Shown here: piece after piece, positions 1-7,481 of the stretch
How the letters are laid out: every line of letters begins with the position of its first letter
How positions within the stretch are numbered: position 1 is the stretch's first letter
Source of the DNA: Rhizobium sp. Q54
GTDB taxonomy: Bacteria; Pseudomonadota; Alphaproteobacteria; Reyranellales; Reyranellaceae
DNA: 43,209 nucleotides
Assembly (NCBI GenBank): GCA_945903635.1
Contig: CAMDOT010000023.1
Coordinates: forward strand, 1 to 43,209
Reading direction: 5' to 3'
Program-made: the position numbers and the translations under genes
The notes under the pieces: model-generated
What the model was told of the DNA's origin: nothing
What the model saw: only the letters and a program-made list of their open reading frames with translations
The model's database searches: none

Positions 1-928
1 GCTTGTGGGCGGGATACTGACCGCTCAAGTCGACGATGAACTGCTGGCCCTCGGCCGACATGATCCAGGCCACCAGCAGGCGGGCGGCGTTGGGATTGGG
101 GGCGGCCTTGAACACCGCCATCGGGTTGGTGATCAGCGGCGTGCCTTCGATGGCGTGGACCACCTGGATCGGCGAGCCACGCTCCTTGGCCATCCAGAAC
201 AGATAGTCGCTGCCGTCGACGGCGATGGCGCGCTCGCCGGCCTCGATCTTCTTGGGCGGCTCGGTCGCCGACTGGACTTGCAGGACCCGCTGCTTGGCGA
301 GCTTCTCGAAGTAGTCCCAGCCCAGCGCCTGCGCGAGCTGCTGTGTGGCCGTCATGACGGTGCCGGAGTAGCCGGGATGACCCTTCACCATCTTGCCCGC
401 GTACTTGGGATCGAGCAGGTCGGCAAAACCCTTGGGCGCGTCCTCGGGTTTCACCAGGCTAGTGTTGTAGGCGATGGTGCTGAGGTGCGTGCGCTGGTTG
501 ACGTAGGTGCCGTCGGGGTCGCGCTGCTCGGCGGGGATGTTCTCGACCATGTCGACGGTGAGGAACGGCGCCAGCCAGCCCTGCCGTTTCCACGGCAGGA
601 AGTGGGCGGCATCGGCGCTGTTGGCGACGTCGACCGTGTAGATCTTGCTCGACGCCTCCTGGGCGATGCGGTTGAACAGCCGCTCGCTGCCGGTGCGCTC
701 GACCGCGACCTTGATGCCGGAATACTTGGCCTCGAAGGCCCGGGCCACCGGTTCGGCGACGGAAAGATCCATCGCCGTGTAGTAGCTCACCTTGCCTTCC
801 TTCTTGGCGGCCTCGATCAGCGCCGGCGTGATCGTCTCGGGCGGAGGGGCGGCCGACACGACGCGGGCGCCGAACGGCACCAGGAAAGGAGAGGCCGCGG
901 CGGTGGCGAGAAGTGTTCTGCGATGCAT
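1..928 (-). CDS. ABC transporter substrate-binding protein, Fbp-like (3' end cut off)
   Basis: Periplasmic solute-binding protein of the iron(III)/2-aminoethylphosphonate type (extracellular solute-binding family 1). About 309 codons are visible; the C-terminus runs off the left edge. The start at 928 gives MHRRTLLATAAASPF, an RR-containing signal peptide, followed by the mature region beginning near ETITPALIEAAKKEGKV. The middle part (residues 60-200) matches the next upstream gene closely, including the shared stretches LVKPEDAPKG and GHPGYSGT, so the two are tandem paralogs. Its start is only 3 nt after the stop of that gene, so the two are cotranscribed. The ligand cannot be told from sequence; iron, phosphonate and small organic ligands are all known in the family. 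The permease expected with it is not visible and may lie beyond the left edge. Confidence 0.9.
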   Translation of the reverse strand, partial: MHRRTLLATAAASPFLVPFGARVVSAAPPPETITPALIEAAKKEGKVSYYTAMDLSVAEPVARAFEAKYSGIKVAVERTGSERLFNRIAQEASSKIYTVDVANSADAAHFLPWKRQGWLAPFLTVDMVENIPAEQRDPDGTYVNQRTHLSTIAYNTSLVKPEDAPKGFADLLDPKYAGKMVKGHPGYSGTVMTATQQLAQALGWDYFEKLAKQRVLQVQSATEPPKKIEAGERAIAVDGSDYLFWMAKERGSPIQVVHAIEGTPLITNPMAVFKAAPNPNAARLLVAWIMSAEGQQFIVDLSGQYPAHK

Positions 929-931
929 GGT

Positions 932-2008
932 CTAGACCTTGAATATCTGGGTGTAGCGGGTCTTGATCGCGTCGGCCTGGTCGGCCACGGCGACGGCGTC
1001 CTCGCGCAGCGTCTTGATGTCGGCGAGCTTGGGCCGGCCGGGCCGCTCCTTGACCAGCGGATGGGCGGAACGCAACGCGCCGACATCGACGTTCATCTGC
1101 TGCGCCGCGGCGGTCATCGACCAGGCATAGAACAGGCGCGAGGCGTTGGGGTTGGCCGACCGCGCCATGATGGCGGACGGGCCGGTCACCAGCGGCGTGC
1201 CCTCGACTGCATAGACCGGCTCGATCGGCTCGCCGCGCGACTTCAGTTCGGACACCACGTATTCGGTGCCGTCGGCCATGACGCTGCGCTCGCCCAGCGC
1301 CAGCTTCTTCGGCGGATCGGCGGCCGACTGGACCTGCATGATCTTCTGCTTGGCGAGCCTCTCGAAATACTCCCAGCCGAGATCGCGGCTGAGCTGCTGG
1401 GTCGCGGTCATGATGGTACCACTGTAGCCGGGATGCGCCTTGACGATCTTGCCGACCCATTTGGGATCGAGCAGGTCGGCATAGCCCTTGGGCGCGTCCT
1501 CGGGCTTCACCAGCTTGGTGTTGTAGGCGATCGGCGCCAGGGTGATGCGCCACGTGGCGTACATGCCGTCGGGGTCCTTGTGGGCGGCCGGAAAATGCTG
1601 TGCCACGTCCTCGGGCACGAACGGCGCCAGCATGCCGGCGCGCTTCCAGACGATGAGGTGGGCGGCGTCGGAACTGTTCACGACGTCGCAATTGTAGATC
1701 TTGCTCTGATACTCCTGGCCGATGCGCTGGAAGATGCGCTCGGCGCCGGAGCGCTCGACCTTCATGGAGATACCGGGATAGGCCGCCTCGAAGGCCTTGG
1801 CGATCTTCTCGGCCACCGGCAGGTCGACCGAGGTGTACCAGGCGAGCTTGCCTTCCTTCTTCGCAGCCTCGATCAGGGCCGGCGTGATCTTCTGCGCCTC
1901 GGGCGGCGCCGCCCGCACCGGCGTCACGAACGCTGCACCGGTGGCGACGGCCGAGGCCGCGAGCACATGGCGCCGAGTGAGCTTCCTGAGCGTCAGCTTG
2001 CCAGTCAT
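932..2008 (-). CDS. ABC transporter substrate-binding protein, Fbp-like, Tat signal
   Basis: A complete 358-residue periplasmic binding protein paralogous to the partial gene downstream. The N-terminus carries a twin-arginine-like signal (TRRHVLAAS, residues 11-19) ending near VRA, so export of a folded protein by Tat is likely. The mature protein begins with EAQKITPALIEAAKKEGKL, typical of the FbpA/AfuA group. The gene starts 3 nt after the stop of the ABC ATPase at 2012-3079, which shows it is the receptor of that transporter. Two receptors behind one ATPase suggest either two ligands for one permease or a recent duplication. The ligand is unknown. Confidence 0.93.
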   Translation of the reverse strand: MTGKLTLRKLTRRHVLAASAVATGAAFVTPVRAAPPEAQKITPALIEAAKKEGKLAWYTSVDLPVAEKIAKAFEAAYPGISMKVERSGAERIFQRIGQEYQSKIYNCDVVNSSDAAHLIVWKRAGMLAPFVPEDVAQHFPAAHKDPDGMYATWRITLAPIAYNTKLVKPEDAPKGYADLLDPKWVGKIVKAHPGYSGTIMTATQQLSRDLGWEYFERLAKQKIMQVQSAADPPKKLALGERSVMADGTEYVVSELKSRGEPIEPVYAVEGTPLVTGPSAIMARSANPNASRLFYAWSMTAAAQQMNVDVGALRSAHPLVKERPGRPKLADIKTLREDAVAVADQADAIKTRYTQIFKV

Positions 2009-2011
2009 GCG

Positions 2012-3079
2012 CTAGTCCTCCGCCAATGCCCGGCACTGCTCGGCCGACAGATGCAGCCACACCGCCTGACCCGGCGCGATGTTCTGGCCGGGGGGTGCCG
2101 TCACGCGCAGCTCGGTCTTGTCGTCGAGCTGGACCGTGTAGTCGCGCGCCGAGCCCAGGAAGACCTGCCGCGCCACGACGGCGCGCAGGTGATTCTCGGC
2201 ACCGGATGGCGGCGATTCGAGGGCGAGGACGATCTCGTGCTGGCGCACCGACACGGCCACCGGCTTGCCCGCCTGCAGGGTGCGGCCGATCGTCCGCACG
2301 GGCGTGCCGGCGATCGAGACGCGGCTCGCGTCGAGCGCCGTGCCGCGCAGGATGTTCGAGCCGCCGATGAAGCGGGCGACGAACTCGGAGCGCGGCCGGC
2401 CGTAGATTTCTTCCGGCGGCCCGAGCTGCTCGACCTTGCCGTGGTTCATCACCGCGATCAGGTCGGCCGTGGTCATGGCCTCGGACTGGTCGTGGGTCAC
2501 GTAGACCGTGGTGTAGCGGTATTGGTCGTGCAGCCGTCGGATCTCGAAACGCATCTCCTCGCGCAGGTTGGCGTCGAGATTGGAGAGCGGCTCGTCGAGC
2601 AGCAGCGTCTCGGGTTCGACCACCAGCGCGCGGGCGAGCGACACGCGCTGCTGCTGGCCGCCCGACAGCTCGCCGGGATAGCGCTCGGCCAGCGCCTCGA
2701 GCCGGGCCGTGGTCAGGATCGCCTTCAGCTTGGCGTCGATCGTGGCCTTGTCGAGCTTGCGGATGCGCAGCCCGTAGGAGACGTTCTCGGCCACCGTCAT
2801 GTGCGGCCACAGCGCGTAGCTCTGGAAGATCATCGACATGTTGCGGCCTTCCGGCGGCACCGTGCGCGCCGGCGAGGACAGTCTCTTGTCGCCGACCATG
2901 ATTTCGCCTGCCGAGGGCTCGATGAAGCCCGCGATCAGCCGCAAGGTCGTGGTCTTGCCGCAGCCCGACGGGCCCAGCAGGCACACGAGCTGGCCATGCT
3001 CGACGCGCAGCGATACGTCGTCCACAGCAACGGCCGCACCATAGTGCTTTGTAAGGCCTTTCAGTTCGACTGAGGCCAC
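2012..3079 (-). CDS. ABC transporter ATP-binding protein, FbpC/PotA family
   Basis: The 355-residue cytoplasmic ATPase of an importer. Walker A is GPSGCGKTT (near residues 37-45), the signature is LSGGQQQR (near 138), Walker B is LLLDEP (near 159), and the H-loop is VTHD (near 194). The C-terminal ~110 residues form a TOBE-like regulatory domain, as in PotA, FbpC and MalK relatives. I chose the GTG at 3079 because GGGAGGAAAC precedes it and MASVELKGLTKHYG is the natural beginning of the domain. It is the first gene of a minus-strand operon with two binding proteins behind it. No permease lies between them, which is unusual for this family. Confidence 0.93.
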   Translation of the reverse strand: MASVELKGLTKHYGAAVAVDDVSLRVEHGQLVCLLGPSGCGKTTTLRLIAGFIEPSAGEIMVGDKRLSSPARTVPPEGRNMSMIFQSYALWPHMTVAENVSYGLRIRKLDKATIDAKLKAILTTARLEALAERYPGELSGGQQQRVSLARALVVEPETLLLDEPLSNLDANLREEMRFEIRRLHDQYRYTTVYVTHDQSEAMTTADLIAVMNHGKVEQLGPPEEIYGRPRSEFVARFIGGSNILRGTALDASRVSIAGTPVRTIGRTLQAGKPVAVSVRQHEIVLALESPPSGAENHLRAVVARQVFLGSARDYTVQLDDKTELRVTAPPGQNIAPGQAVWLHLSAEQCRALAED

Positions 3080-3102
3080 GTTTCCTCCCTGTTGCGCTTA
3101 CC

Positions 3103-3132
3103 TTATTCAAATCGCCCGGCGCGCGCTATATT
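3103..3132 (+). promoter_or_regulatory. Putative promoter of the crotonase/CoA-transferase operon
   Basis: A good -10 hexamer TATATT lies at 3127-3132, 25 bp before the start codon at 3158, with a weak -35 candidate (TTATTC, 3103-3108) at 18 bp spacing. The site sits in the 78-bp divergent gap with the ABC ATPase gene. The -10 is convincing, the -35 is not. Confidence 0.4.
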
Positions 3133-3157
3133 CCCGACCTTATCGGAGGATCGCGAC

Positions 3158-3946
3158 ATGCAGGAACAAAAGCTCTTCGGACGGCGCGACGGCGCGGTCG
3201 GACACCTCGTCTTCAACAACCCGGCCAAGCTCAACGCAGTCTCGCTCGACATGTGGGACAGCTTCGTGGCGATCCTGAAGGACTTCGAGGCCGATCCCGA
3301 GATCCGCTGCGTGGTGGTGAGCGGCGCTGGCGGCAAGGCCTTCGTCTCGGGCGCCGACATCTCCAAGTTCGAGAGCGAGCGTGCCAACGCCGAGGCGCAG
3401 GTCCGCTACGACGCCATCTCCAAGGAAGGCTACGAGTCGCTCTACAATTTCTCCAAGCCCACCATCGCCAAGATCACCGGCTACTGCATCGGCGGCGGCA
3501 TGAACCTCGCGGCCTGCTGCGACCTGCGCTACTGCAACGAGGGCGCGCGCTTCGGCGTGCCGGCGGCGAAGCTCGGCCTCGGCTACGGCTTCCTGCGGAT
3601 CGAGCGCTTCTCGCGCATCGTCGGCCTGCCGCGGGCCATGGAGTTCCTGTTCACCGCCAAGCAGTACTCGTCGAAGGAGGCCTACGACATGGGCCTGGTC
3701 CATGGGGTCGCGGCCGACGCCGAGCTCGACGCCATGGTCGACGGCATCACCGGCGCCATCGCCCAGAACGCCCCGCTCACCATCGCTCTCGCCAAGGCGG
3801 CGGCCCGCGAGATCGCCAAGCCCGAATCCAAGCAGGATCACGCCAAGCTCGAGAAGATGGCGGTGGCCTGCTTCGACAGCGACGACTTCAAGGAAGGCCG
3901 CCGCGCCTTCATGGAAAAGCGACGGCCCGCATTTAAAGGAAAATAG
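3158..3946 (+). CDS. Crotonase-fold protein, enoyl-CoA hydratase-like, both catalytic Glu missing
   Basis: A 262-residue member of the enoyl-CoA hydratase/isomerase superfamily. The start at 3158 follows CGGAGGA at 3144-3150; upstream in-frame codons have no such site. The oxyanion-hole region is intact (SGAGGKAFVSGADI and GYCIGGGMNLA). In mitochondrial hydratase Glu144 and Glu164 do the acid/base chemistry; here the aligned positions are Asn116 (GGGMNLA) and Ala136 (GVPAAKLG), with the correct 20-residue spacing. It should therefore not be a classical hydratase, though it may bind CoA esters and act as another crotonase-type enzyme (isomerase, hydrolase or decarboxylase). The CoA-transferase gene downstream supports an acyl-CoA substrate. 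Confidence 0.93.
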   Translation: MQEQKLFGRRDGAVGHLVFNNPAKLNAVSLDMWDSFVAILKDFEADPEIRCVVVSGAGGKAFVSGADISKFESERANAEAQVRYDAISKEGYESLYNFSKPTIAKITGYCIGGGMNLAACCDLRYCNEGARFGVPAAKLGLGYGFLRIERFSRIVGLPRAMEFLFTAKQYSSKEAYDMGLVHGVAADAELDAMVDGITGAIAQNAPLTIALAKAAAREIAKPESKQDHAKLEKMAVACFDSDDFKEGRRAFMEKRRPAFKGK

Positions 3947-3948
3947 TT

Positions 3949-4056
3949 CCGTCGCCCCGAGCGAAGCCGAGGGGCCTCTCATCGATCCAGAAAAGAGATC
4001 CCTCCACTCCGCTTCGCTACGGTTCGGGCGGAGTAGTCTCCGCCCTTGGATGACGG
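3949..4056. repeat. Intergenic structured repeat with imperfect terminal inverted ends
   Basis: The 131-bp gap between the crotonase and CoA-transferase genes is almost filled by a 108-bp structured element. Its ends, CCGTCGCCC (3949-3957) and GGATGACGG (4048-4056), are imperfect inverted repeats. Inside, AGCGAAGC (3960-3967) pairs with GCTTCGCT (4011-4018), and GGGCGGAG (4026-4033) pairs with CTCCGCCC (4038-4045) over a TAGT loop. Elements of this look are dispersed between genes in many alphaproteobacterial genomes; that this one is multicopy is inferred. It could also form an RNA hairpin that modulates readthrough. Confidence 0.5.
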
Positions 4057-4077
4057 CAATTTGCAAAGGAAACGAAC

Positions 4078-5265
4078 ATGGCCAAGCTTCCTCTCTCCCA
4101 CATCAAGGTCCTCGACCTCACTGCCCATCGCGCCGGCCCGACCGCCGTGCGCCAGCTCGCCGACTGGGGCGCGCAGGTGATCAAGATCGAGCAGCCGCCC
4201 GAGCCGGGCGCGACGACCGATTCGATGGGCGGCTCGCGTCACGGTTTCGACTTCCAGAACCTGCATCGCAACAAGCAGGCGATCACGCTCAACCTCAAGA
4301 GCAAGGAAGGCCACGCGATCTTCATGAAGCTCGCGAAGAAAGCCGACGTGATCGTCGAGAACTATCGCTCCGACGTGAAGTACCGCCTCAAGGTCGACTA
4401 CAAGTCGGTCAAGAAAGTGAACCCGAAGATCATCTACGGCTCGATCGCGGGCTTCGGCCAGAGCGGTCCGGACGCGGCACGCCCCGGCGTCGACCAGATC
4501 GCGCAGGGCATGGGCGGGCTGATGTCGATCACCGGCGAACCCGGTCGCGGGCCGATGCGCGTCGGCATTCCCATTTGCGATCTCACGGCGGGCCTGCTGC
4601 TCGCCCAGGCGATCACGCTCGCCCTCTACAATCGCGAACGCACCAAGAAGGGCCAGTGGGTCCACACCTCGCTGATCGAAGCGCAGATCTTCATGCTCGA
4701 CTTCCAGGCCGCGCGCTGGCTGATGAAGGGCGAGGTGCCCAAGCAGGCGGGCAACGACCATCCGACCTCGATCCCGACCGGCGTGTTCGCGACCAGCGAC
4801 GGCTACATCAACATCGCCGCCGCCGGACAGAGCATGTGGAAGCGCTTCGCCCAGGCAATGGGCGGCGGCCAGTTGCTCGACCATCCCGACCACGCGACGC
4901 CCGCGTTGCGCTCGGAGAACCGCAAGGCGCTGAACGAGCGCATCAGCGAGGTCACCAAGGCCAACACTTCCGCTCACTGGATCGGGGCGCTCAACAAGGC
5001 GGGCGTGCCGTGCGGGCCGATCAACTCGATCGACATGACCTTCGCCGAGCCGCAGGTAAAACATCTCGGCATCGCGCGCGGCGTAAAACATCCCAAGCTC
5101 GGAGAGATCAAGGTGGTCGGCAACCCGATCAACCTCACGGGCTCGCCGCAGCCCAGGAAACTGAAGCCCACGCCCGATCTCGGCCAGCACACCAACGCGG
5201 TGCTGAAGAGCCTCGGCATGAGCCCGAAGAAGATCAAGGAACTGCGCAGCGGAGGCGTGATCTGA
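4078..5265 (+). CDS. CaiB/BaiF class III CoA-transferase family protein
   Basis: A 395-residue protein of the family III CoA-transferases, which move CoA between carboxylic acids or epimerise 2-methylacyl-CoA. It begins LSHIKVLDLTAHRAGP and continues with GAQVIKIEQP, the GSIAGFGQSGP motif and the GQWVHTSLIEAQ segment. In formyl-CoA transferase the nucleophile is an Asp (VQDAVL); the aligned residue here is Glu201, a substitution seen in other SLLEA-type family members. The start is preceded by AAAGGAAACGAAC. The stop overlaps the SDR start (TGATG), so the two are translationally coupled. The acid substrate is unknown. Confidence 0.93.
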   Translation: MAKLPLSHIKVLDLTAHRAGPTAVRQLADWGAQVIKIEQPPEPGATTDSMGGSRHGFDFQNLHRNKQAITLNLKSKEGHAIFMKLAKKADVIVENYRSDVKYRLKVDYKSVKKVNPKIIYGSIAGFGQSGPDAARPGVDQIAQGMGGLMSITGEPGRGPMRVGIPICDLTAGLLLAQAITLALYNRERTKKGQWVHTSLIEAQIFMLDFQAARWLMKGEVPKQAGNDHPTSIPTGVFATSDGYINIAAAGQSMWKRFAQAMGGGQLLDHPDHATPALRSENRKALNERISEVTKANTSAHWIGALNKAGVPCGPINSIDMTFAEPQVKHLGIARGVKHPKLGEIKVVGNPINLTGSPQPRKLKPTPDLGQHTNAVLKSLGMSPKKIKELRSGGVI

Positions 5266-6026
5266 TGGCTCGCACTCCGAAAGCCAAGGCAAAGAGGACG
5301 GCCCTGATCACCGGCGGCGGCCGCAACATCGGGCGTGCCTGCGTGCTCGGCCTCGCCGCCGACGGCTTCAACGTGGCCATCAACGGCTCGAGCGATCGCG
5401 CGGCCTGCGAGAAGGTCGCCCGGGAAGCGCGCAAGCTCGGCGCCAAGGCGCTGGTTGTCATGGGCGACGTCGGCAAGCCGGAAGAATGCAAGCGGATCGC
5501 GGCCGCCGCGATCAAGGCGTTCGGCGCCGTCGACGTCCTGGTGAACAACGCCGCTCTTCGTCCCAACAGACCATTTCTGGAGATGAGCGACGCCGAATGG
5601 CGGCGCGTCATTTCGGTCGATCTCGACGCCGCGGTCTGGCTGTCGCGCGCCTGCCTTCCCGGCATGTTGAAGAAGGGCTGGGGCCGCATCGTCAACTTCG
5701 CCGGCATGAACGCAATCCACGGTCACGCCGGCCGCGCGCCTGTTTCGGTCGCGAAGCATGGCGTATGGGGTCTCACCAAGGCCCTGGCGATGGAGTTCGG
5801 GCCGAAGGGAATTACCACCAACACCATCTCACCCGGCCCCATCGCGCCCGACGCCGAGGAAACGAACGCCTCGGCCCAGGCACGTCAGCAGACCGTGGCC
5901 AAGGTCCCGCTCGGCCGCATGGGCACGCCGGTCGAGGTCGCCGCTGCCGCCCGCCTGCTGATCTCCGAGGGCGGCGCCTACATCAACGGCCAGATGATCC
6001 AGGTGAACGGCGGCGCCGCGACATGA
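5265..6026 (+). CDS. SDR-family protein with an altered catalytic Ser/Tyr
   Basis: A 253-residue classical-size short-chain dehydrogenase/reductase. The Rossmann dinucleotide motif TGGGRNIGRA lies near residues 14-23, NNAA near 90, and the C-terminal NGQMIQVNGG is typical. The SDR active site normally reads Ser...Tyr-x-x-x-Lys. Here the Lys is present (K164), the Tyr position is Val160 (PVSVAKHG) and the Ser position, 13 residues earlier, is Gly147 (NFAGMN). Standard SDR proton transfer should not work, so the protein may bind NAD(P)/acyl-CoA without classical catalysis or use another mechanism. It overlaps the CoA-transferase by TGATG and the RidA-like gene by ATGA. Confidence 0.92.
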   Translation: MARTPKAKAKRTALITGGGRNIGRACVLGLAADGFNVAINGSSDRAACEKVAREARKLGAKALVVMGDVGKPEECKRIAAAAIKAFGAVDVLVNNAALRPNRPFLEMSDAEWRRVISVDLDAAVWLSRACLPGMLKKGWGRIVNFAGMNAIHGHAGRAPVSVAKHGVWGLTKALAMEFGPKGITTNTISPGPIAPDAEETNASAQARQQTVAKVPLGRMGTPVEVAAAARLLISEGGAYINGQMIQVNGGAAT

Positions 6027-6487
6027 GTGGGCGCATCGAGCGCAGGCTGGCCGAACTCGGCCTTGTCCTGCCGCCCGTCACCAAGCCGCTATATAGCTAC
6101 CAGCCCGTGGTCATCGCCCGCGATTTCGCCTTCGTTGCCGGTCAGCCACCGCTCAACGGCGCGGAGCGGCCCTTTCTCGGCCGCGTCGGCGCCGAGCTGA
6201 CGATGGAGCAGGCCCAGGCCGCCGTGAGACTGTCAGGGCTCAACATCCTTGCCCATCTGAAGGCCGCGCTCGACGGTGATCTCGACCGCATCGAGCGCTG
6301 CGTGAAGCTCGGCGTGTTCGTGAATTCAGCGCCCGACTTCAAGGGTCAGCCGCTGGTCGCCAACGCGGTCTCCGACATGATGGTCGACATCATGGGCGAT
6401 GCCGGCCGGCATGCGCGCTTCGCCGTCGGCACGATCGGCCCGGCCGATTTCGCCTGTTCGGTCGAGGCCGTCTTCCTGGTGAAGTAG
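6023..6487 (+). CDS. RidA/YjgF/UK114 family protein
   Basis: A 154-residue Rid-family protein of the longer YjgF-like subgroup. It begins with the characteristic RLAELGLVLPP and FVAGQPP segments and ends with HARFAVG...CSVEAVF. The Arg of the HARFAV stretch corresponds to the ligand-binding Arg of RidA, and the Glu of SVEAVF is also kept. RidA proper hydrolyses reactive enamines/imines from PLP enzymes; members of this subgroup are less well defined and several act in catabolic pathways. It is the last gene of the 3158-6487 operon, with a 4-nt ATGA overlap to the SDR, and converges on a Bug gene only 4 nt away. Confidence 0.92.
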   Translation: MSGRIERRLAELGLVLPPVTKPLYSYQPVVIARDFAFVAGQPPLNGAERPFLGRVGAELTMEQAQAAVRLSGLNILAHLKAALDGDLDRIERCVKLGVFVNSAPDFKGQPLVANAVSDMMVDIMGDAGRHARFAVGTIGPADFACSVEAVFLVK

Positions 6488-6491
6488 CGCC

Positions 6492-7478
6492 CTACTCCGT
6501 CGGAATACCGACCCGCCTGGCAACGGCGCTCCAGCGCTCGCTCTCGACCTTCAGGAAATCAGCGAAAGCCTGGCGGCTCTCCGCCGTCACACGCGCGCCC
6601 TGGTCGGCCCAGATGCGCTTGATATCGTCCTCGGCCAGCGCCGCCTGGATCGCGCCGTGCAGCGTATCGAGCACCGGCGCAGGCGTCGCCTTGGGCGCGA
6701 ACAGGCCGTACCAGGAGCTGACGCGAAAGTCCGGCAGGCCGGCTTCAGCGAAGGTCGGCACGGCGGGCACGGCCGGCTCACGCTCGGCCGCCGCGACCGC
6801 AAGGCCGCGCAGACGGCCCGACTGCACATAGGAGACGACGACGCCAAGCGGCACGAAGATCGCCTGGATCTGACCGGCGACGAGGTCACGCAGGCCTTCG
6901 CCGCCGCCACGATAGGGTACATGGTTGAGCTGGATGCCTGCCCGCTGCTGCAGGAGTTCGATCGCCAGATGCGGGATCGTGCCGAGGCCCGACGAGCCGA
7001 TATTGATCGTGCCGGGCGCCTTGCGCGCCGCTGCGAGAAAGCCCGCGAGGTCCTTGGCGTCGATCACCGACGGGTTGACGACCAGCGCGACCGGCACGCG
7101 GGCAATGAGGCTGAGCGGTGCGAAGTCGCGCAGCAGGTCGAAGTCGGCATCGGGATAGGCCACAGGCGCATAGGTGAGACCGGTATTGCCCACCAGCAGC
7201 GTGTAGCCGTCGGGCCTGGCCCGGGCCGCAACGCTCCCGCCGATCGTGCCGCCGGCGCCGCCGCGATTCTCGACAATCACCGGCTGTCCAAGACGCGTGC
7301 CGACATGCGCCGCGATGGGCCGCGCGAATGTATCGTTCGACCCGCCGGGCGGAAACGGTACGAGCCATTTCATCGGATGATCGGGAAAGTCCGCGGCGCG
7401 CGGCTGTCCGACGGCGACGGACGTCAGGAGACCGCCCAACGCGACGCGACGTGAGATATCCAGGCGGGCGATCTTCAT
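6492..7478 (-). CDS. Bug/TctC-family tripartite tricarboxylate substrate-binding protein
   Basis: A 328-residue periplasmic receptor of the Bug (Bordetella uptake gene) family. The signal peptide (residues 1-29) contains SRRVALGG. The mature protein has the family's ligand loop PFPPGGSND (near 41-49), VENRGGAGGTIG (near 73-84) and PDGYTLLVG. Family members bind carboxylates, amino acids or nicotinate-type compounds. No TctA/TctB permease lies nearby, as is common for expanded Bug sets. It starts 3 nt after the stop of another Bug gene at 7482-8456, its tandem paralog. Confidence 0.94.
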   Translation of the reverse strand: MKIARLDISRRVALGGLLTSVAVGQPRAADFPDHPMKWLVPFPPGGSNDTFARPIAAHVGTRLGQPVIVENRGGAGGTIGGSVAARARPDGYTLLVGNTGLTYAPVAYPDADFDLLRDFAPLSLIARVPVALVVNPSVIDAKDLAGFLAAARKAPGTINIGSSGLGTIPHLAIELLQQRAGIQLNHVPYRGGGEGLRDLVAGQIQAIFVPLGVVVSYVQSGRLRGLAVAAAEREPAVPAVPTFAEAGLPDFRVSSWYGLFAPKATPAPVLDTLHGAIQAALAEDDIKRIWADQGARVTAESRQAFADFLKVESERWSAVARRVGIPTE

Positions 7479-7481
7479 CGG

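Noticed and set aside
5..3073. A 1022-codon plus-strand open frame across the first ABC operon
   Set aside because: It is the antisense shadow of the ATPase and receptor genes; its translation is Arg/Gly/His/Asp-rich with no domain, as expected for antisense frames in GC-rich DNA.
459..3110. An 883-codon minus-strand open frame
   Set aside because: It is out of frame with the real ATPase and binding proteins, which have complete motifs; its composition (Arg, Ala, Gly) is that of a shadow frame.
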